A DNA stretch of 45,607 nt, taken from the IMG/VR virus record IMGVR_UViG_3300046817_001299, positions 1 through 45,607 of that record; one strand, 5' to 3'. A program made the translations under genes and the position numbers. The DNA comes from a virus. Under the pieces are notes generated by a model that worked only from the letters and a program-made list of their open reading frames with translations, did no database searches and had not been told where the DNA came from. Position 1 is the first letter of the stretch, and every line of letters starts with the position of its first letter. Below are positions 33,367 through 39,751 of the stretch, one piece after another.

Positions 33367-33605
33367 TCGTCGAACTCCTCGTCCAGTTCATCGAGCTCGT
33401 TCAGGTCGTCGCCGGAGGCCGCCACTCGCGGGCATCCTGCGATCGGGCAAGCCCAGATCTTCCGTTGCGCGCGCCGTTCCTGCGTGTGCCTGGCTGCGCC
33501 TCCAGCGCTCTCGAAGGGCCGCGTCGATTCCTTCGCGATCATTTCCGTGCCGACGTGCAGCGGGCATCTTGGCCTCGCTGCGGAAGAAATGGAAGCCGCG
33601 CGCAT
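33363..33605 (-). CDS. Small acidic-tailed protein
   Basis: An 80-aa protein starting at ATG 33605 with a TGATG junction. The N-terminus is basic. A CPIAGCPRV Cys pair with upstream RRAQRKIWAC hints at a zinc knuckle, and an RPRCPLH segment adds Cys and His. It ends in a strongly acidic stretch (NELDELDEEFDE). No family recognised. Translational coupling and codon pattern support it. Confidence 0.5.
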   Translation of the reverse strand: MRAASISSAARPRCPLHVGTEMIAKESTRPFESAGGAARHTQERRAQRKIWACPIAGCPRVAASGDDLNELDELDEEFDE

Positions 33606-34108
33606 CAGTCTTTCCTCGCGCCGTAGTGTTTGCTGGCGTTCTGGATGATCACGCCGCTGCTCCACGCGGCATTGAAGGTGGGGAAGATCCACCAGATCTT
33701 GTGATCGGCTCCGTCGCGCTCCTCGATCCGCTTCACTTCGAAGGAAGGCCAGATCAGGAATCCGGTCAGCGCCTGGCGAATCACCTCGCGCTGCGTGAAG
33801 GGTCCGTAGCCTCCATCCGTGCATGGGCCGATGCCGTGGTCGCGCCGGCAGCGGCTGATTGTCGCTGTCGCCGCGATCGAGGCGCCCACGCTGATCGCCG
33901 TAGCGAGCAGGAATTTCTTGTCGAGCACGCGCTGCCGGATGCCCTGCTTCGGCGGATCCGGATTCACGTCTTTCTGCAGGCTCGGCATCGGCGGCTGCTG
34001 CAGCAGCGTGCGCGCATTCGGCCGCGGGATGTAGCGGTCCGCCAGCTCCTGCGCTCGGCTCGTCAACGCCAGCGATGCAAGCAAAAAAAACGCAGCGAGA
34101 ATTTTCAC
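33605..34108 (-). CDS. Exported protein of unknown function
   Basis: A 167-aa protein from GTG 34108, chosen because a GAAGGAGG ribosome site precedes it and because the next residues (MKILAAFFLLASLALTSRAQ) form a clean signal peptide. The Met here is the initiator read from GTG. A second hydrophobic segment (FLLATAISVGASIAATATI) lies at about residues 70-88. The C-terminal region has WWIFPTFNAAWSSGVIIQN. Its presence in the early operon is unexpected. Confidence 0.6.
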   Translation of the reverse strand: MKILAAFFLLASLALTSRAQELADRYIPRPNARTLLQQPPMPSLQKDVNPDPPKQGIRQRVLDKKFLLATAISVGASIAATATISRCRRDHGIGPCTDGGYGPFTQREVIRQALTGFLIWPSFEVKRIEERDGADHKIWWIFPTFNAAWSSGVIIQNASKHYGARKD

Positions 34109-34578
34109 GCAACCTCCTTCAGATTTTTCTCCAGCCTGCAGATGTCGCAGTTGCCGTCCCATTCGAGATGGCCCGGGTGCGCGTTGAAATGCCGCGCGTG
34201 CGCCGTGTTCCTCGCCGCGCGCCAGAGCATGAACCAGCTTCCCGCCGCGTGCCTCACTCGGCCGCCTGCCACTTCGTAGAAACGCCCGTTGTGCTCGACG
34301 AAGTGCGTCGCAGGCCACGTCCTCGGCTCCAGGTCGACTCTGTCGATTTCTTCGAACGGCCGGCGCCGGCCAAGAAACTGAATCGTCGTGTGCAGGCAGA
34401 CGTGCGGCTGCGTCCAGCTCGGCGCCTTCGTCGGGATCGGCTCGAAAACGTCCAGGCCAAACGGTCCGTCTGGACGGCGCCAGAAAGTTTCCGCCCATGA
34501 GCAGTCCGGCCGCACGATTCTTCCCGCGCGATTCGCCAGCAGCCGCTCGCATTCCCAGTGCGAGAGTCGCTCGCTCAC
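34105..34578 (-). CDS. Hypothetical early protein with C-terminal Cys motif
   Basis: A 157-aa protein with a GTG at 34578 coupled to the previous stop. It is rich in aromatic and His residues (SHWECERLLANR, THFVEHNGRFYEVAGG), with a CDICRLEKN end that may bind metal with upstream histidines (HARHFNAHPGH). No family recognised. It ends by overlapping the exported gene (GTGA). Confidence 0.5.
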   Translation of the reverse strand: MSERLSHWECERLLANRAGRIVRPDCSWAETFWRRPDGPFGLDVFEPIPTKAPSWTQPHVCLHTTIQFLGRRRPFEEIDRVDLEPRTWPATHFVEHNGRFYEVAGGRVRHAAGSWFMLWRAARNTAHARHFNAHPGHLEWDGNCDICRLEKNLKEVA

Positions 34579-34883
34579 CGCGCTGCCTCCGCGTCGAACA
34601 GAGACTGCGGCCTTTTAGCCCGGAGCCACTCAACCGACGCCGCAAATGCCTCCTCGTATCCTTCGCCGAACCGCCTCCAAAGCGCGGACTGCATGGCCTT
34701 GGGAAGCGAGCGGTAGCAGCCACGGCAATGGGACATCCTGGACTGCTTCGGCGCTCCGCAGGCGCAGCGCTCTCCTAAAAACTCGCCTAGAACGCTGCGT
34801 TTCTGCGCTGTCGCCTCCGCGATGCGCCGCTCCTCGGCAACCGCGTCTAGGTCTTCCGCGCTCGGCAATCCATTCGCGTTCAT
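34575..34883 (-). CDS. Small zinc-ribbon protein
   Basis: A 102-aa protein starting at ATG 34883. A helical N-terminus precedes a CACGAPKQSRMSHCRGC zinc ribbon at residues about 40-56, then a helix-rich end (MQSALWRRFGEGYEEAFAA). This layout is common among phage proteins of unknown function. It probably binds nucleic acid or a protein partner. Confidence 0.6.
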   Translation of the reverse strand: MNANGLPSAEDLDAVAEERRIAEATAQKRSVLGEFLGERCACGAPKQSRMSHCRGCYRSLPKAMQSALWRRFGEGYEEAFAASVEWLRAKRPQSLFDAEAAR

Positions 34884-35377
34884 GCGGCCTCCTTCGGTTT
34901 ACCCTGAGCCTCGAAGGGCTTTTCCGAATCCAGCTTCAGCATCGCCTGGCCGAACATTCGCGCCGCATCCTCTCGCGAGGTTAGGGCGCGGATCCGCCGC
35001 AGCAGCGCGTGGAACTCTCCCCGCAGCGGCGCCAGCGCTAGGTCCAGATCGTTCATGGAGACGATCAGGAAATATCCGTAAGGCTTCGTGCGCAGCCCGC
35101 CGATCGGGATCTTGTGCAGCAGGACGGCCGCTTCGACCGTTCCCGCGATGTCCCGCCGCGCTCTTTCATTCCATGCCATTCCCGCTTCGCGCGCTACGTC
35201 CTCGCTGCGGATCGCTTTCGCCGCGCCTTTGTGTCCCGCGATCACGCGCAGCACTTCTTTCTCGCGCTCCGCGAGTTCGTCCGACCTCAGCGCCTTCGCC
35301 ACGCGATCGTCCAGCTCTCGCCAGCGCTGCGTCGCCGCCAGCGCCTCGAACGGATCGAATTGGAGCTGCTCGGTCAT
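34880..35377 (-). CDS. Winged-helix-like early protein
   Basis: A 165-aa protein starting at ATG 35377 (ATGA overlap). The central part has an HTH-like pattern: EVLRVIAGHKGAAKAIRSED, VAREAGMAWNERARRDI, then a TVEAAVLLHKIPIGG helix and the wing-like GLRTKPYGYFLIVS. A C-terminal helix follows. This resembles winged-helix DNA-binding modules of phage replication or regulatory proteins. A specific function cannot be named. Confidence 0.55.
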   Translation of the reverse strand: MTEQLQFDPFEALAATQRWRELDDRVAKALRSDELAEREKEVLRVIAGHKGAAKAIRSEDVAREAGMAWNERARRDIAGTVEAAVLLHKIPIGGLRTKPYGYFLIVSMNDLDLALAPLRGEFHALLRRIRALTSREDAARMFGQAMLKLDSEKPFEAQGKPKEAA

Positions 35378-35586
35378 TTCACCTGCACGACCTTCAGTGA
35401 GCTTGTATCGACGGCGAACACTTCCCACTTCACGTTCGGGTAAACGGCCTCTTCGCGCGCAACGAAATTGCTCCAGCCCTCGTTCGTCCAGAACAACCGC
35501 GGCCCGAAGTTCATTCGGCGAATCGGAGTCCTGGCAATCCAGAACATCCCGATCGCGGGGCCCCCGACTTTGGAGTTCGTGTTCAT
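35374..35586 (-). CDS. Small hypothetical protein
   Basis: A 70-aa protein starting at ATG 35586, coupled to the ASCH gene by ATGA and overlapping the next gene likewise. It has aromatic-rich beta-like sequence (GPAIGMFWIARTPIRR, WEVFAVDTSSLKVVQ). No recognisable family. Confidence 0.55.
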   Translation of the reverse strand: MNTNSKVGGPAIGMFWIARTPIRRMNFGPRLFWTNEGWSNFVAREEAVYPNVKWEVFAVDTSSLKVVQVK

Positions 35587-35939
35587 CGCTTCCAATGGAT
35601 GATCTGGCCCGTGAACGGCAGCCGGCCATCCCAGAAATTCATCATTTCTTGAAAACTTGAAAACCCGTCCGCGCGCGCCAGTTGCTCTTCCTCACTTTGG
35701 TCGAGAAGATGTCCGGCGAGGCTCACGCGATGAAGAGGAGTGTTCGTTATGGCGATTTCTTCGACTTTTGTGCACACGACGAGCGCGATCCGCTTCGCGC
35801 ACTTTGTCCGCAAGCCCTGGTAAAGGAAAAGCGTGTCGCCCGGCTTGTCCGGATACTTCCGCGTCGCGCGGATCGTGTGCGTCTTGCGGCCGTCCTGGAT
35901 GAACGGCACGAAGCGCCGATGGAAGTTGTAAAGGCCCAC
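35583..35939 (-). CDS. ASCH-domain protein
   Basis: A 118-aa protein from GTG 35939, nine bases after a GGGAGGG site. It has the ASCH pattern: LYNFHRRFVPFIQDGRKTHT (the Gly-Arg-Lys-Thr that begins the domain), then PDKPGDTLFLYQ and the ending FWDGRLPFTGQIIHW. ASCH domains bind RNA or modified nucleosides, and some cleave acylated cytidines. The early-operon location suggests action on nucleic acid. The catalytic Lys/Glu set of YqfB-type amidohydrolases was not verified. Confidence 0.7.
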   Translation of the reverse strand: MGLYNFHRRFVPFIQDGRKTHTIRATRKYPDKPGDTLFLYQGLRTKCAKRIALVVCTKVEEIAITNTPLHRVSLAGHLLDQSEEEQLARADGFSSFQEMMNFWDGRLPFTGQIIHWKR

Positions 35940-35972
35940 GAAAGTCTACCCTCCCAAACTTTCCGGCGGAAG

Positions 35973-35998
35973 CGGGCCAGCCCGCCCAGGCTGGCCCG
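35973..35998 (-). other. GC-rich stem-loop upstream of the ASCH gene
   Basis: Perfect 10-bp arms (CGGGCCAGCC at 35973-35982, complement at 35989-35998) and a six-base loop, in the 111-bp gap between two early genes. On the minus strand no T run follows, so it is not a canonical terminator. It could mark an operon break, an RNase processing point or a protein-binding site. The gap holds nothing else I recognise. Confidence 0.5.
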
Positions 35999-36050
35999 TC
36001 CTAGCCCCCGCCGTTCCATTCCACGCCAACCCGACGTGGAATCTCGCGCG

Positions 36051-36533
36051 CTATGCCTCCAGCGCGGAAAGCTGATTCAGCAGCGCCGCCTTCTTCTCCA
36101 GCGTCAAAGCCGCCCAGACGGCGTTCAGCAATTCCGGCGTCGCATGCAGCGTCACGCTTCCGTTGCCGTTCGAAAATCCCGCCGCGCCATTCGCCGGCCT
36201 CCCTCGCTTCGCTTTCTTCGCTCGCGCGCCGCCGCCGTCGTCGATGATCTTCTTCGCCGTCATCCATCCCACGCCGTTCTTGAGCCGGATTTGTTCCACG
36301 TTCATTCCCGCGGCAGCGTCCTTCAGGACCGCCGCGCGTGTCTCTTCGCTCGTGTGCTTCATCGTCGTGTCCTCGCTTTTCTTTTTCAGAAATTCCGCTG
36401 CCAGAGCCGTCTTCACGCCGTTCGAAGGTTCTCCTCCGAAGCATTCGCCGCACATCAGCGTCCCCGCCACTTCGTGGCTTGCGATGCTCAATCGTCCGCG
36501 AGCCTTGCAGGGCTGGCACCACTCGAGCGCCAT
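36051..36533 (-). CDS. Zinc-knuckle plus HTH-like early protein
   Basis: A 160-aa protein starting at ATG 36533 with a TGATG junction. Residues 6-32 have CQPCKARG...CGEC, a zinc knuckle. About residues 60-95 contain EETRAAVLKDAAAGMNVEQ and RLKNGVGWMTAKKIIDDG, an HTH-like unit, followed by a basic linker and a Leu-rich C-terminal helix. An internal ATG at the HTH part (about residue 58) could give a shorter product. A DNA-binding role is inferred. Confidence 0.55.
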   Translation of the reverse strand: MALEWCQPCKARGRLSIASHEVAGTLMCGECFGGEPSNGVKTALAAEFLKKKSEDTTMKHTSEETRAAVLKDAAAGMNVEQIRLKNGVGWMTAKKIIDDGGGARAKKAKRGRPANGAAGFSNGNGSVTLHATPELLNAVWAALTLEKKAALLNQLSALEA

Positions 36534-36952
36534 CAGCGGCCTCCCCGGCAGGCGCGGCAAACCAGCACGGTGCGCGCTTCGAATTTCCCGTCGTGCCGGA
36601 TCACGTTTCTCTCCATCGGCCTCAGCGCTCCGCTTCCGCATCGCCCCGGCAATCCCGCGGCGCCGCAGAAGTGGCAGCGCTTCCGCGTCGCCAGGTAATG
36701 CCGCCGTCTCGATCTCCTCGCCGCGTCGGCGTTCTCTTTCCGCCATCGCCGTGTCGCGCGCCGCGAAGTCCTGCGATTCTCGGGCTTGCTGCGCCACGCC
36801 GCGTTTTTCTCCGCATGCGCCTTCAGGAATTCCTGCTCGCGTGCTCTCTGCCGCCACCAGGCCCGCCAGTAGCGTCTCCGGAAGATCGCGCTGCTCCAGC
36901 AGCGCCGGAATCTTTTCGGAAAGCGAATCGGCAAGTCGCGGTGCGCTCTCAT
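36533..36952 (-). CDS. Very basic zinc-ribbon protein (HNH-like remnant)
   Basis: A 139-aa protein starting at ATG 36952 (ATGA overlap). The N-terminal 90 residues are extremely Arg-rich, with a repeated R-A-W/R pattern. The C-terminal part has CHFCGAAGLPGRC and VLVCRACRGG with an intervening RNVIRHDGK, the arrangement of the short HNH-like zinc proteins found in phages. A complete HNH triad is not visible. Probably nucleic-acid binding. Confidence 0.5.
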   Translation of the reverse strand: MRAHRDLPIRFPKRFRRCWSSAIFRRRYWRAWWRQRAREQEFLKAHAEKNAAWRSKPENRRTSRRATRRWRKENADAARRSRRRHYLATRKRCHFCGAAGLPGRCGSGALRPMERNVIRHDGKFEARTVLVCRACRGGR

Positions 36953-37182
36953 GCCGTCCTCGCCTTCGGCGTCTGCCCTCGCGCCGAATCGCATTCCGCG
37001 CATTTCGTCCGTCCCTCGCGGTTGATGTACCAGGCGTGGTCCGTCCCGCAGCAGGTGCAGCGCACCGGCAGCCGCAGGAGGATGTGGATCGTCCCGTCCG
37101 GCAGCGCTTTCCATTCCTCGATCGCTCCGGCCATTTCGAGCGTCACGATGTCCGGCCGCTGCATGGTCTGCGTGGCGCTCAT
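36949..37182 (-). CDS. Small zinc-ribbon protein
   Basis: A 77-aa protein starting at ATG 37182. It has a beta-like front (GTIHILLRLPVRCTCCGTD) and CTCC...CAEC spacing, giving four cysteines in two pairs plus a His-Trp between, as in small phage zinc ribbons. Function unknown. Confidence 0.55.
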   Translation of the reverse strand: MSATQTMQRPDIVTLEMAGAIEEWKALPDGTIHILLRLPVRCTCCGTDHAWYINREGRTKCAECDSARGQTPKARTA

Positions 37183-37541
37183 CGAATCTCTCCAGCGCGC
37201 AGGCGCGCTCGCCGCTTCTGTTCAGCCACTCCGGCGTTTGCCGCGTTCGTGATGTGTGGCACGCAGTAGCGGAAGCTCGTCACGACGGCGTTCAGCTTCG
37301 CCGCCGTCTCGAAGGCCGTCTGGATTCCCAGGCAGATCCAGCTCGTCGGGATGTCCAGCCGGCCAGCCCATCGGCGCACGATCTCTTCTTCTGTCGGCTC
37401 TCGCGCATCGCCGAGCCTCGGCCGCCAATAAAGCTCCGCGCGGCTCTGGCCGCTCTCTTTCACCTGCGCCAGGAAGAACGCGCGGATCTCCGTGAACCGC
37501 TCCTCCGCATCCTTCCCGTTCTTGTCGCGCGCGTCGCTCAT
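37179..37541 (-). CDS. Hypothetical helical early protein
   Basis: A 120-aa protein from ATG 37541, overlapping the following gene. It has helices (ERFTEIRAFFLAQVKES, EEEIVRRWAGRLDIP, LGIQTAFETAAKLNAV) and a basic end. The LDIPTSWICLGIQTAF segment with surrounding helices is reminiscent of replication-helper proteins, but no family is recognised. Codon use and coupling support the gene. Confidence 0.5.
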   Translation of the reverse strand: MSDARDKNGKDAEERFTEIRAFFLAQVKESGQSRAELYWRPRLGDAREPTEEEIVRRWAGRLDIPTSWICLGIQTAFETAAKLNAVVTSFRYCVPHITNAANAGVAEQKRRARLRAGEIR

Positions 37542-37543
37542 CG

Positions 37544-37753
37544 TCAGTTTTTCCCGAGGTATAGAGTGAATTCCTGCGTCTGCGGGCTGTCCGTCCGCAG
37601 CAGCAGCAGCGAAACCATCCAAAGCGCGACGCCGCGATGGCAGGGGCAGGCCCGCTTCAACTCGCGCGGCTCGCAGACGAGGCCAATCCCGCGCGCCGGA
37701 TCTATCACGGTCAGATAGCCATCGTGCGTCGTCTCGCTGATTCGCTCCGTCAT
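37544..37753 (-). CDS. Small hypothetical protein
   Basis: A 69-aa protein starting at ATG 37753, overlapping the upstream stop by four bases (ATGA). It contains TVIDPARGIGLVCEPRE, a CPCH motif, and a C-terminal hydrophobic stretch (ALWMVSLLLLRTDSP) that might be a short membrane or core segment. No function assigned. Confidence 0.5.
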   Translation of the reverse strand: MTERISETTHDGYLTVIDPARGIGLVCEPRELKRACPCHRGVALWMVSLLLLRTDSPQTQEFTLYLGKN

Positions 37754-38181
37754 GCCGCGCTCCGAATCTCTTTGATCGCAAAGCCCACTTGCACCTCGAA
37801 TCCCGCTTTCGAATATTGGAATTGCTTCCGCTGCAGCAGCTCCTCGATCGGCGGCAGGAATCCCCCGCGCGCAGGCGTTTCGCAGTAAATTTCGCGGAAG
37901 CCCAGCGCCTTTGCCGAAAGAAGAAGATGAAGGTTCAAGCCGTAGACATTGCGCGCGCGAAGGAAGTCGCGGCCGCTTCTGTAGATGGAAAGAATCTCTC
38001 CGTTGACGTGCCCCAGGTGCCGTTTGCGATTTCCAGCCGTGGGGTCCTTCGGCAGGACGAGCGTCACCTCGCCGCCTTTCAGCTCCAGCCGGCATCCGCA
38101 CTTGAAGCGCACGCTAACCGTGCATTCCGGCCTGCATTCGCGCGCCGGCGTCCGCATTTGCTGTGCGCGCTTCTTAGGCAT
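37750..38181 (-). CDS. Hypothetical early protein with Cys/His N-terminus
   Basis: A 143-aa protein starting at ATG 38181. The start is basic, followed by cysteines (ARECRPECTV, KCGCRL) that could form a zinc site. Then LVLPKDPTAGNRKRHLGHVN and helical LLLSAKALGFREIYCETPA are seen. The stop overlaps the next gene (ATGA). No family recognised. Confidence 0.5.
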   Translation of the reverse strand: MPKKRAQQMRTPARECRPECTVSVRFKCGCRLELKGGEVTLVLPKDPTAGNRKRHLGHVNGEILSIYRSGRDFLRARNVYGLNLHLLLSAKALGFREIYCETPARGGFLPPIEELLQRKQFQYSKAGFEVQVGFAIKEIRSAA

Positions 38182-38446
38182 GCGGCGCTTCCTTTCCCGC
38201 GGCTTCGCTCGGGAAGAAGTTCTCGACGATCAGCTGCGCCGTCACTTTCAGTCCGCAGTCGATTCCGCAGGCGTGCTTCACGCTGGGCAGCTCCGCCGCC
38301 TTGTCATTCCACGGACTGAGCACGAGGTATTTGCTCCCGTCGTCGTTTGTCTGCGCGCCCACCAGCAGCCAGTGATTCGTGTCGTTCGCGCGCAGCATCC
38401 CGCAGCCGGACGCGTCGCACTTCCACGGATTGGCCAGCTTGCTCAT
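38174..38446 (-). CDS. Small Cys-rich hypothetical protein
   Basis: A 90-aa protein starting at ATG 38446 and sharing bases with the upstream stop (TGATG). Cysteines in CDASGCG, then a strand segment NHWLLVGAQTNDDGSKY, then HACGIDCGLKVTAQ make a plausible zinc-binding beta fold. Function unknown. Confidence 0.55.
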   Translation of the reverse strand: MSKLANPWKCDASGCGMLRANDTNHWLLVGAQTNDDGSKYLVLSPWNDKAAELPSVKHACGIDCGLKVTAQLIVENFFPSEAAGKEAPHA

Positions 38447-38718
38447 CACCTTCCTGCTCGCGCTGAAAGAACGGCCGACGCCGGCGAAGTCGGCGGGTGT
38501 CCGCTCGCTGGCCGCGGCCCGTGGGTTGCGCGGCTGTCCCGATACATCGCCGCGCCCAGCAGCGCCGCCAGCAGTAGGAAGATCCCGATCGTGAAGAGCG
38601 CCTTCCATCCCAGCTCCGCTCGCTTCCATTCGTATCGTGTGCGCGCCCAGAATTGCTGCCGCATCACTCGTCGCTGTCTCCGCTCGATGTCTTCCGCGAA
38701 TTCCTGATACGCGCTCAT
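38446..38718 (-). CDS. Small single-TM membrane protein
   Basis: A 90-aa protein starting at ATG 38718. It has a highly charged N-terminal helix (EFAEDIERRQRRVMRQQFW), one transmembrane helix (WKALFTIGIFLLLAALLGAA) at about 39-58, and a Pro/Ser-rich end. A small bitopic protein directly after the transposition genes could modulate the host envelope or anchor an early complex. No family recognised. Confidence 0.5.
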   Translation of the reverse strand: MSAYQEFAEDIERRQRRVMRQQFWARTRYEWKRAELGWKALFTIGIFLLLAALLGAAMYRDSRATHGPRPASGHPPTSPASAVLSARAGR

Positions 38719-38729
38719 CGTCGTCTCCT

Positions 38730-39749
38730 TCACGCCACGTTCTCCGCGAGAACGGACTTCACGTTCTTTTTCTGTTGCCGGATGTATTCGAGCAGCCGCC
38801 TGCTCGAAAAATAAGGCCGCGGCGGATTCGCGTAGGCGTCCGTCACCGTGCAGCGCTTCAGGCAAAGCTCCTGCTGCGCCTCGCTCAGCTTCGCTGGCTT
38901 GCCGTTTCCAAAGGCGCGCGCCGCGATTGTCAGCGCCTCGTCTTTCGTCATCCCTTCCAGCTGAATCCGGTAGCTGATCCGCGAGAGCCATTGTTCAAGG
39001 CTCGACCTCCGCGTGATGCTTTCGAAGTCGCGGTGCAGGTTGTGCGATCCGGCCAGCACGATGCCGCAGCCCTTTCGCCCGGCGCGTTTTGTGCGGTCGT
39101 GCAGCTCGCGGATCGTTTCCAGCGTCTCGACCGAAAGGTGCTGGGCCTCGTCGAAGATCAGCGCCGGCGGCGTCTTCCGCGAAACGAATTCCGTCCGCAG
39201 CGCCTGCATATAGGGCTGGTAGTAGTTCGATCGCAGCCAGACTTGCGAAGCGCGCGCGATCTCGCGCAGCACGGCCGTAGGCGTCATGCGCGGCCCGCAG
39301 TAGATGTAGATCGCTTCCTGTCCTGCCTCTCGGAATTGCGCGCAGAGATTCTCCAGCACGAAGGACTTCTCGCTCGATGGCGGGCCATAGAGGATCGAGA
39401 TCGCGCCTTCGTCGATCGCTTCTTCCAGGCATTCGCGGATCTTGCGGTAGCCGCGCGTTTCGAGCAGTTCCGCGGCTTCGTGCGCTTCCTCTTTCGGCCA
39501 TCTCGCGCTGATGAAGGGCCAGAGGCGCGCGGAAATGAAGTGCGTGTCGCGTTTTCCGCCCAGCTCGCCATAGCGCCCGGAAAGAAAAAGCCGCACTGTC
39601 GATTCTCCGACGCTCAGCCGCGCCGCCAGGTCCTGCGGCCCGATCCCCGTCCGCGCCATCCATTCATTGGCCTTCGCGGCCACCGTCTGGTAGTCCGGCG
39701 TCTCGATCTGCCTCAGCTCTCGGAGCTGCTCCGTTGGCGTCCGCGACAT
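38730..39749 (-). CDS. MuB-like AAA+ ATPase, transposition target selector
   Basis: A 339-aa protein starting at ATG 39749, two bases after the transposase stop. It has an N-terminal HTH-like region (about 30-60, GPQDLAARLSVGESTVRLFL), as in MuB, then the AAA+ domain. The P-loop position reads YGPPSSEKS (122-129) with Glu127 where Gly is usual. Walker B is ALIFDEAQH (Asp200, Glu201) and the sensor-like region is GIVLAGSHNL. MuB polymerises on target DNA with ATP, delivers targets to MuA and confers target immunity. Gene order and size match MuB (312 aa). Confidence 0.85.
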   Translation of the reverse strand: MSRTPTEQLRELRQIETPDYQTVAAKANEWMARTGIGPQDLAARLSVGESTVRLFLSGRYGELGGKRDTHFISARLWPFISARWPKEEAHEAAELLETRGYRKIRECLEEAIDEGAISILYGPPSSEKSFVLENLCAQFREAGQEAIYIYCGPRMTPTAVLREIARASQVWLRSNYYQPYMQALRTEFVSRKTPPALIFDEAQHLSVETLETIRELHDRTKRAGRKGCGIVLAGSHNLHRDFESITRRSSLEQWLSRISYRIQLEGMTKDEALTIAARAFGNGKPAKLSEAQQELCLKRCTVTDAYANPPRPYFSSRRLLEYIRQQKKNVKSVLAENVA

Positions 39750-39751
39750 TC

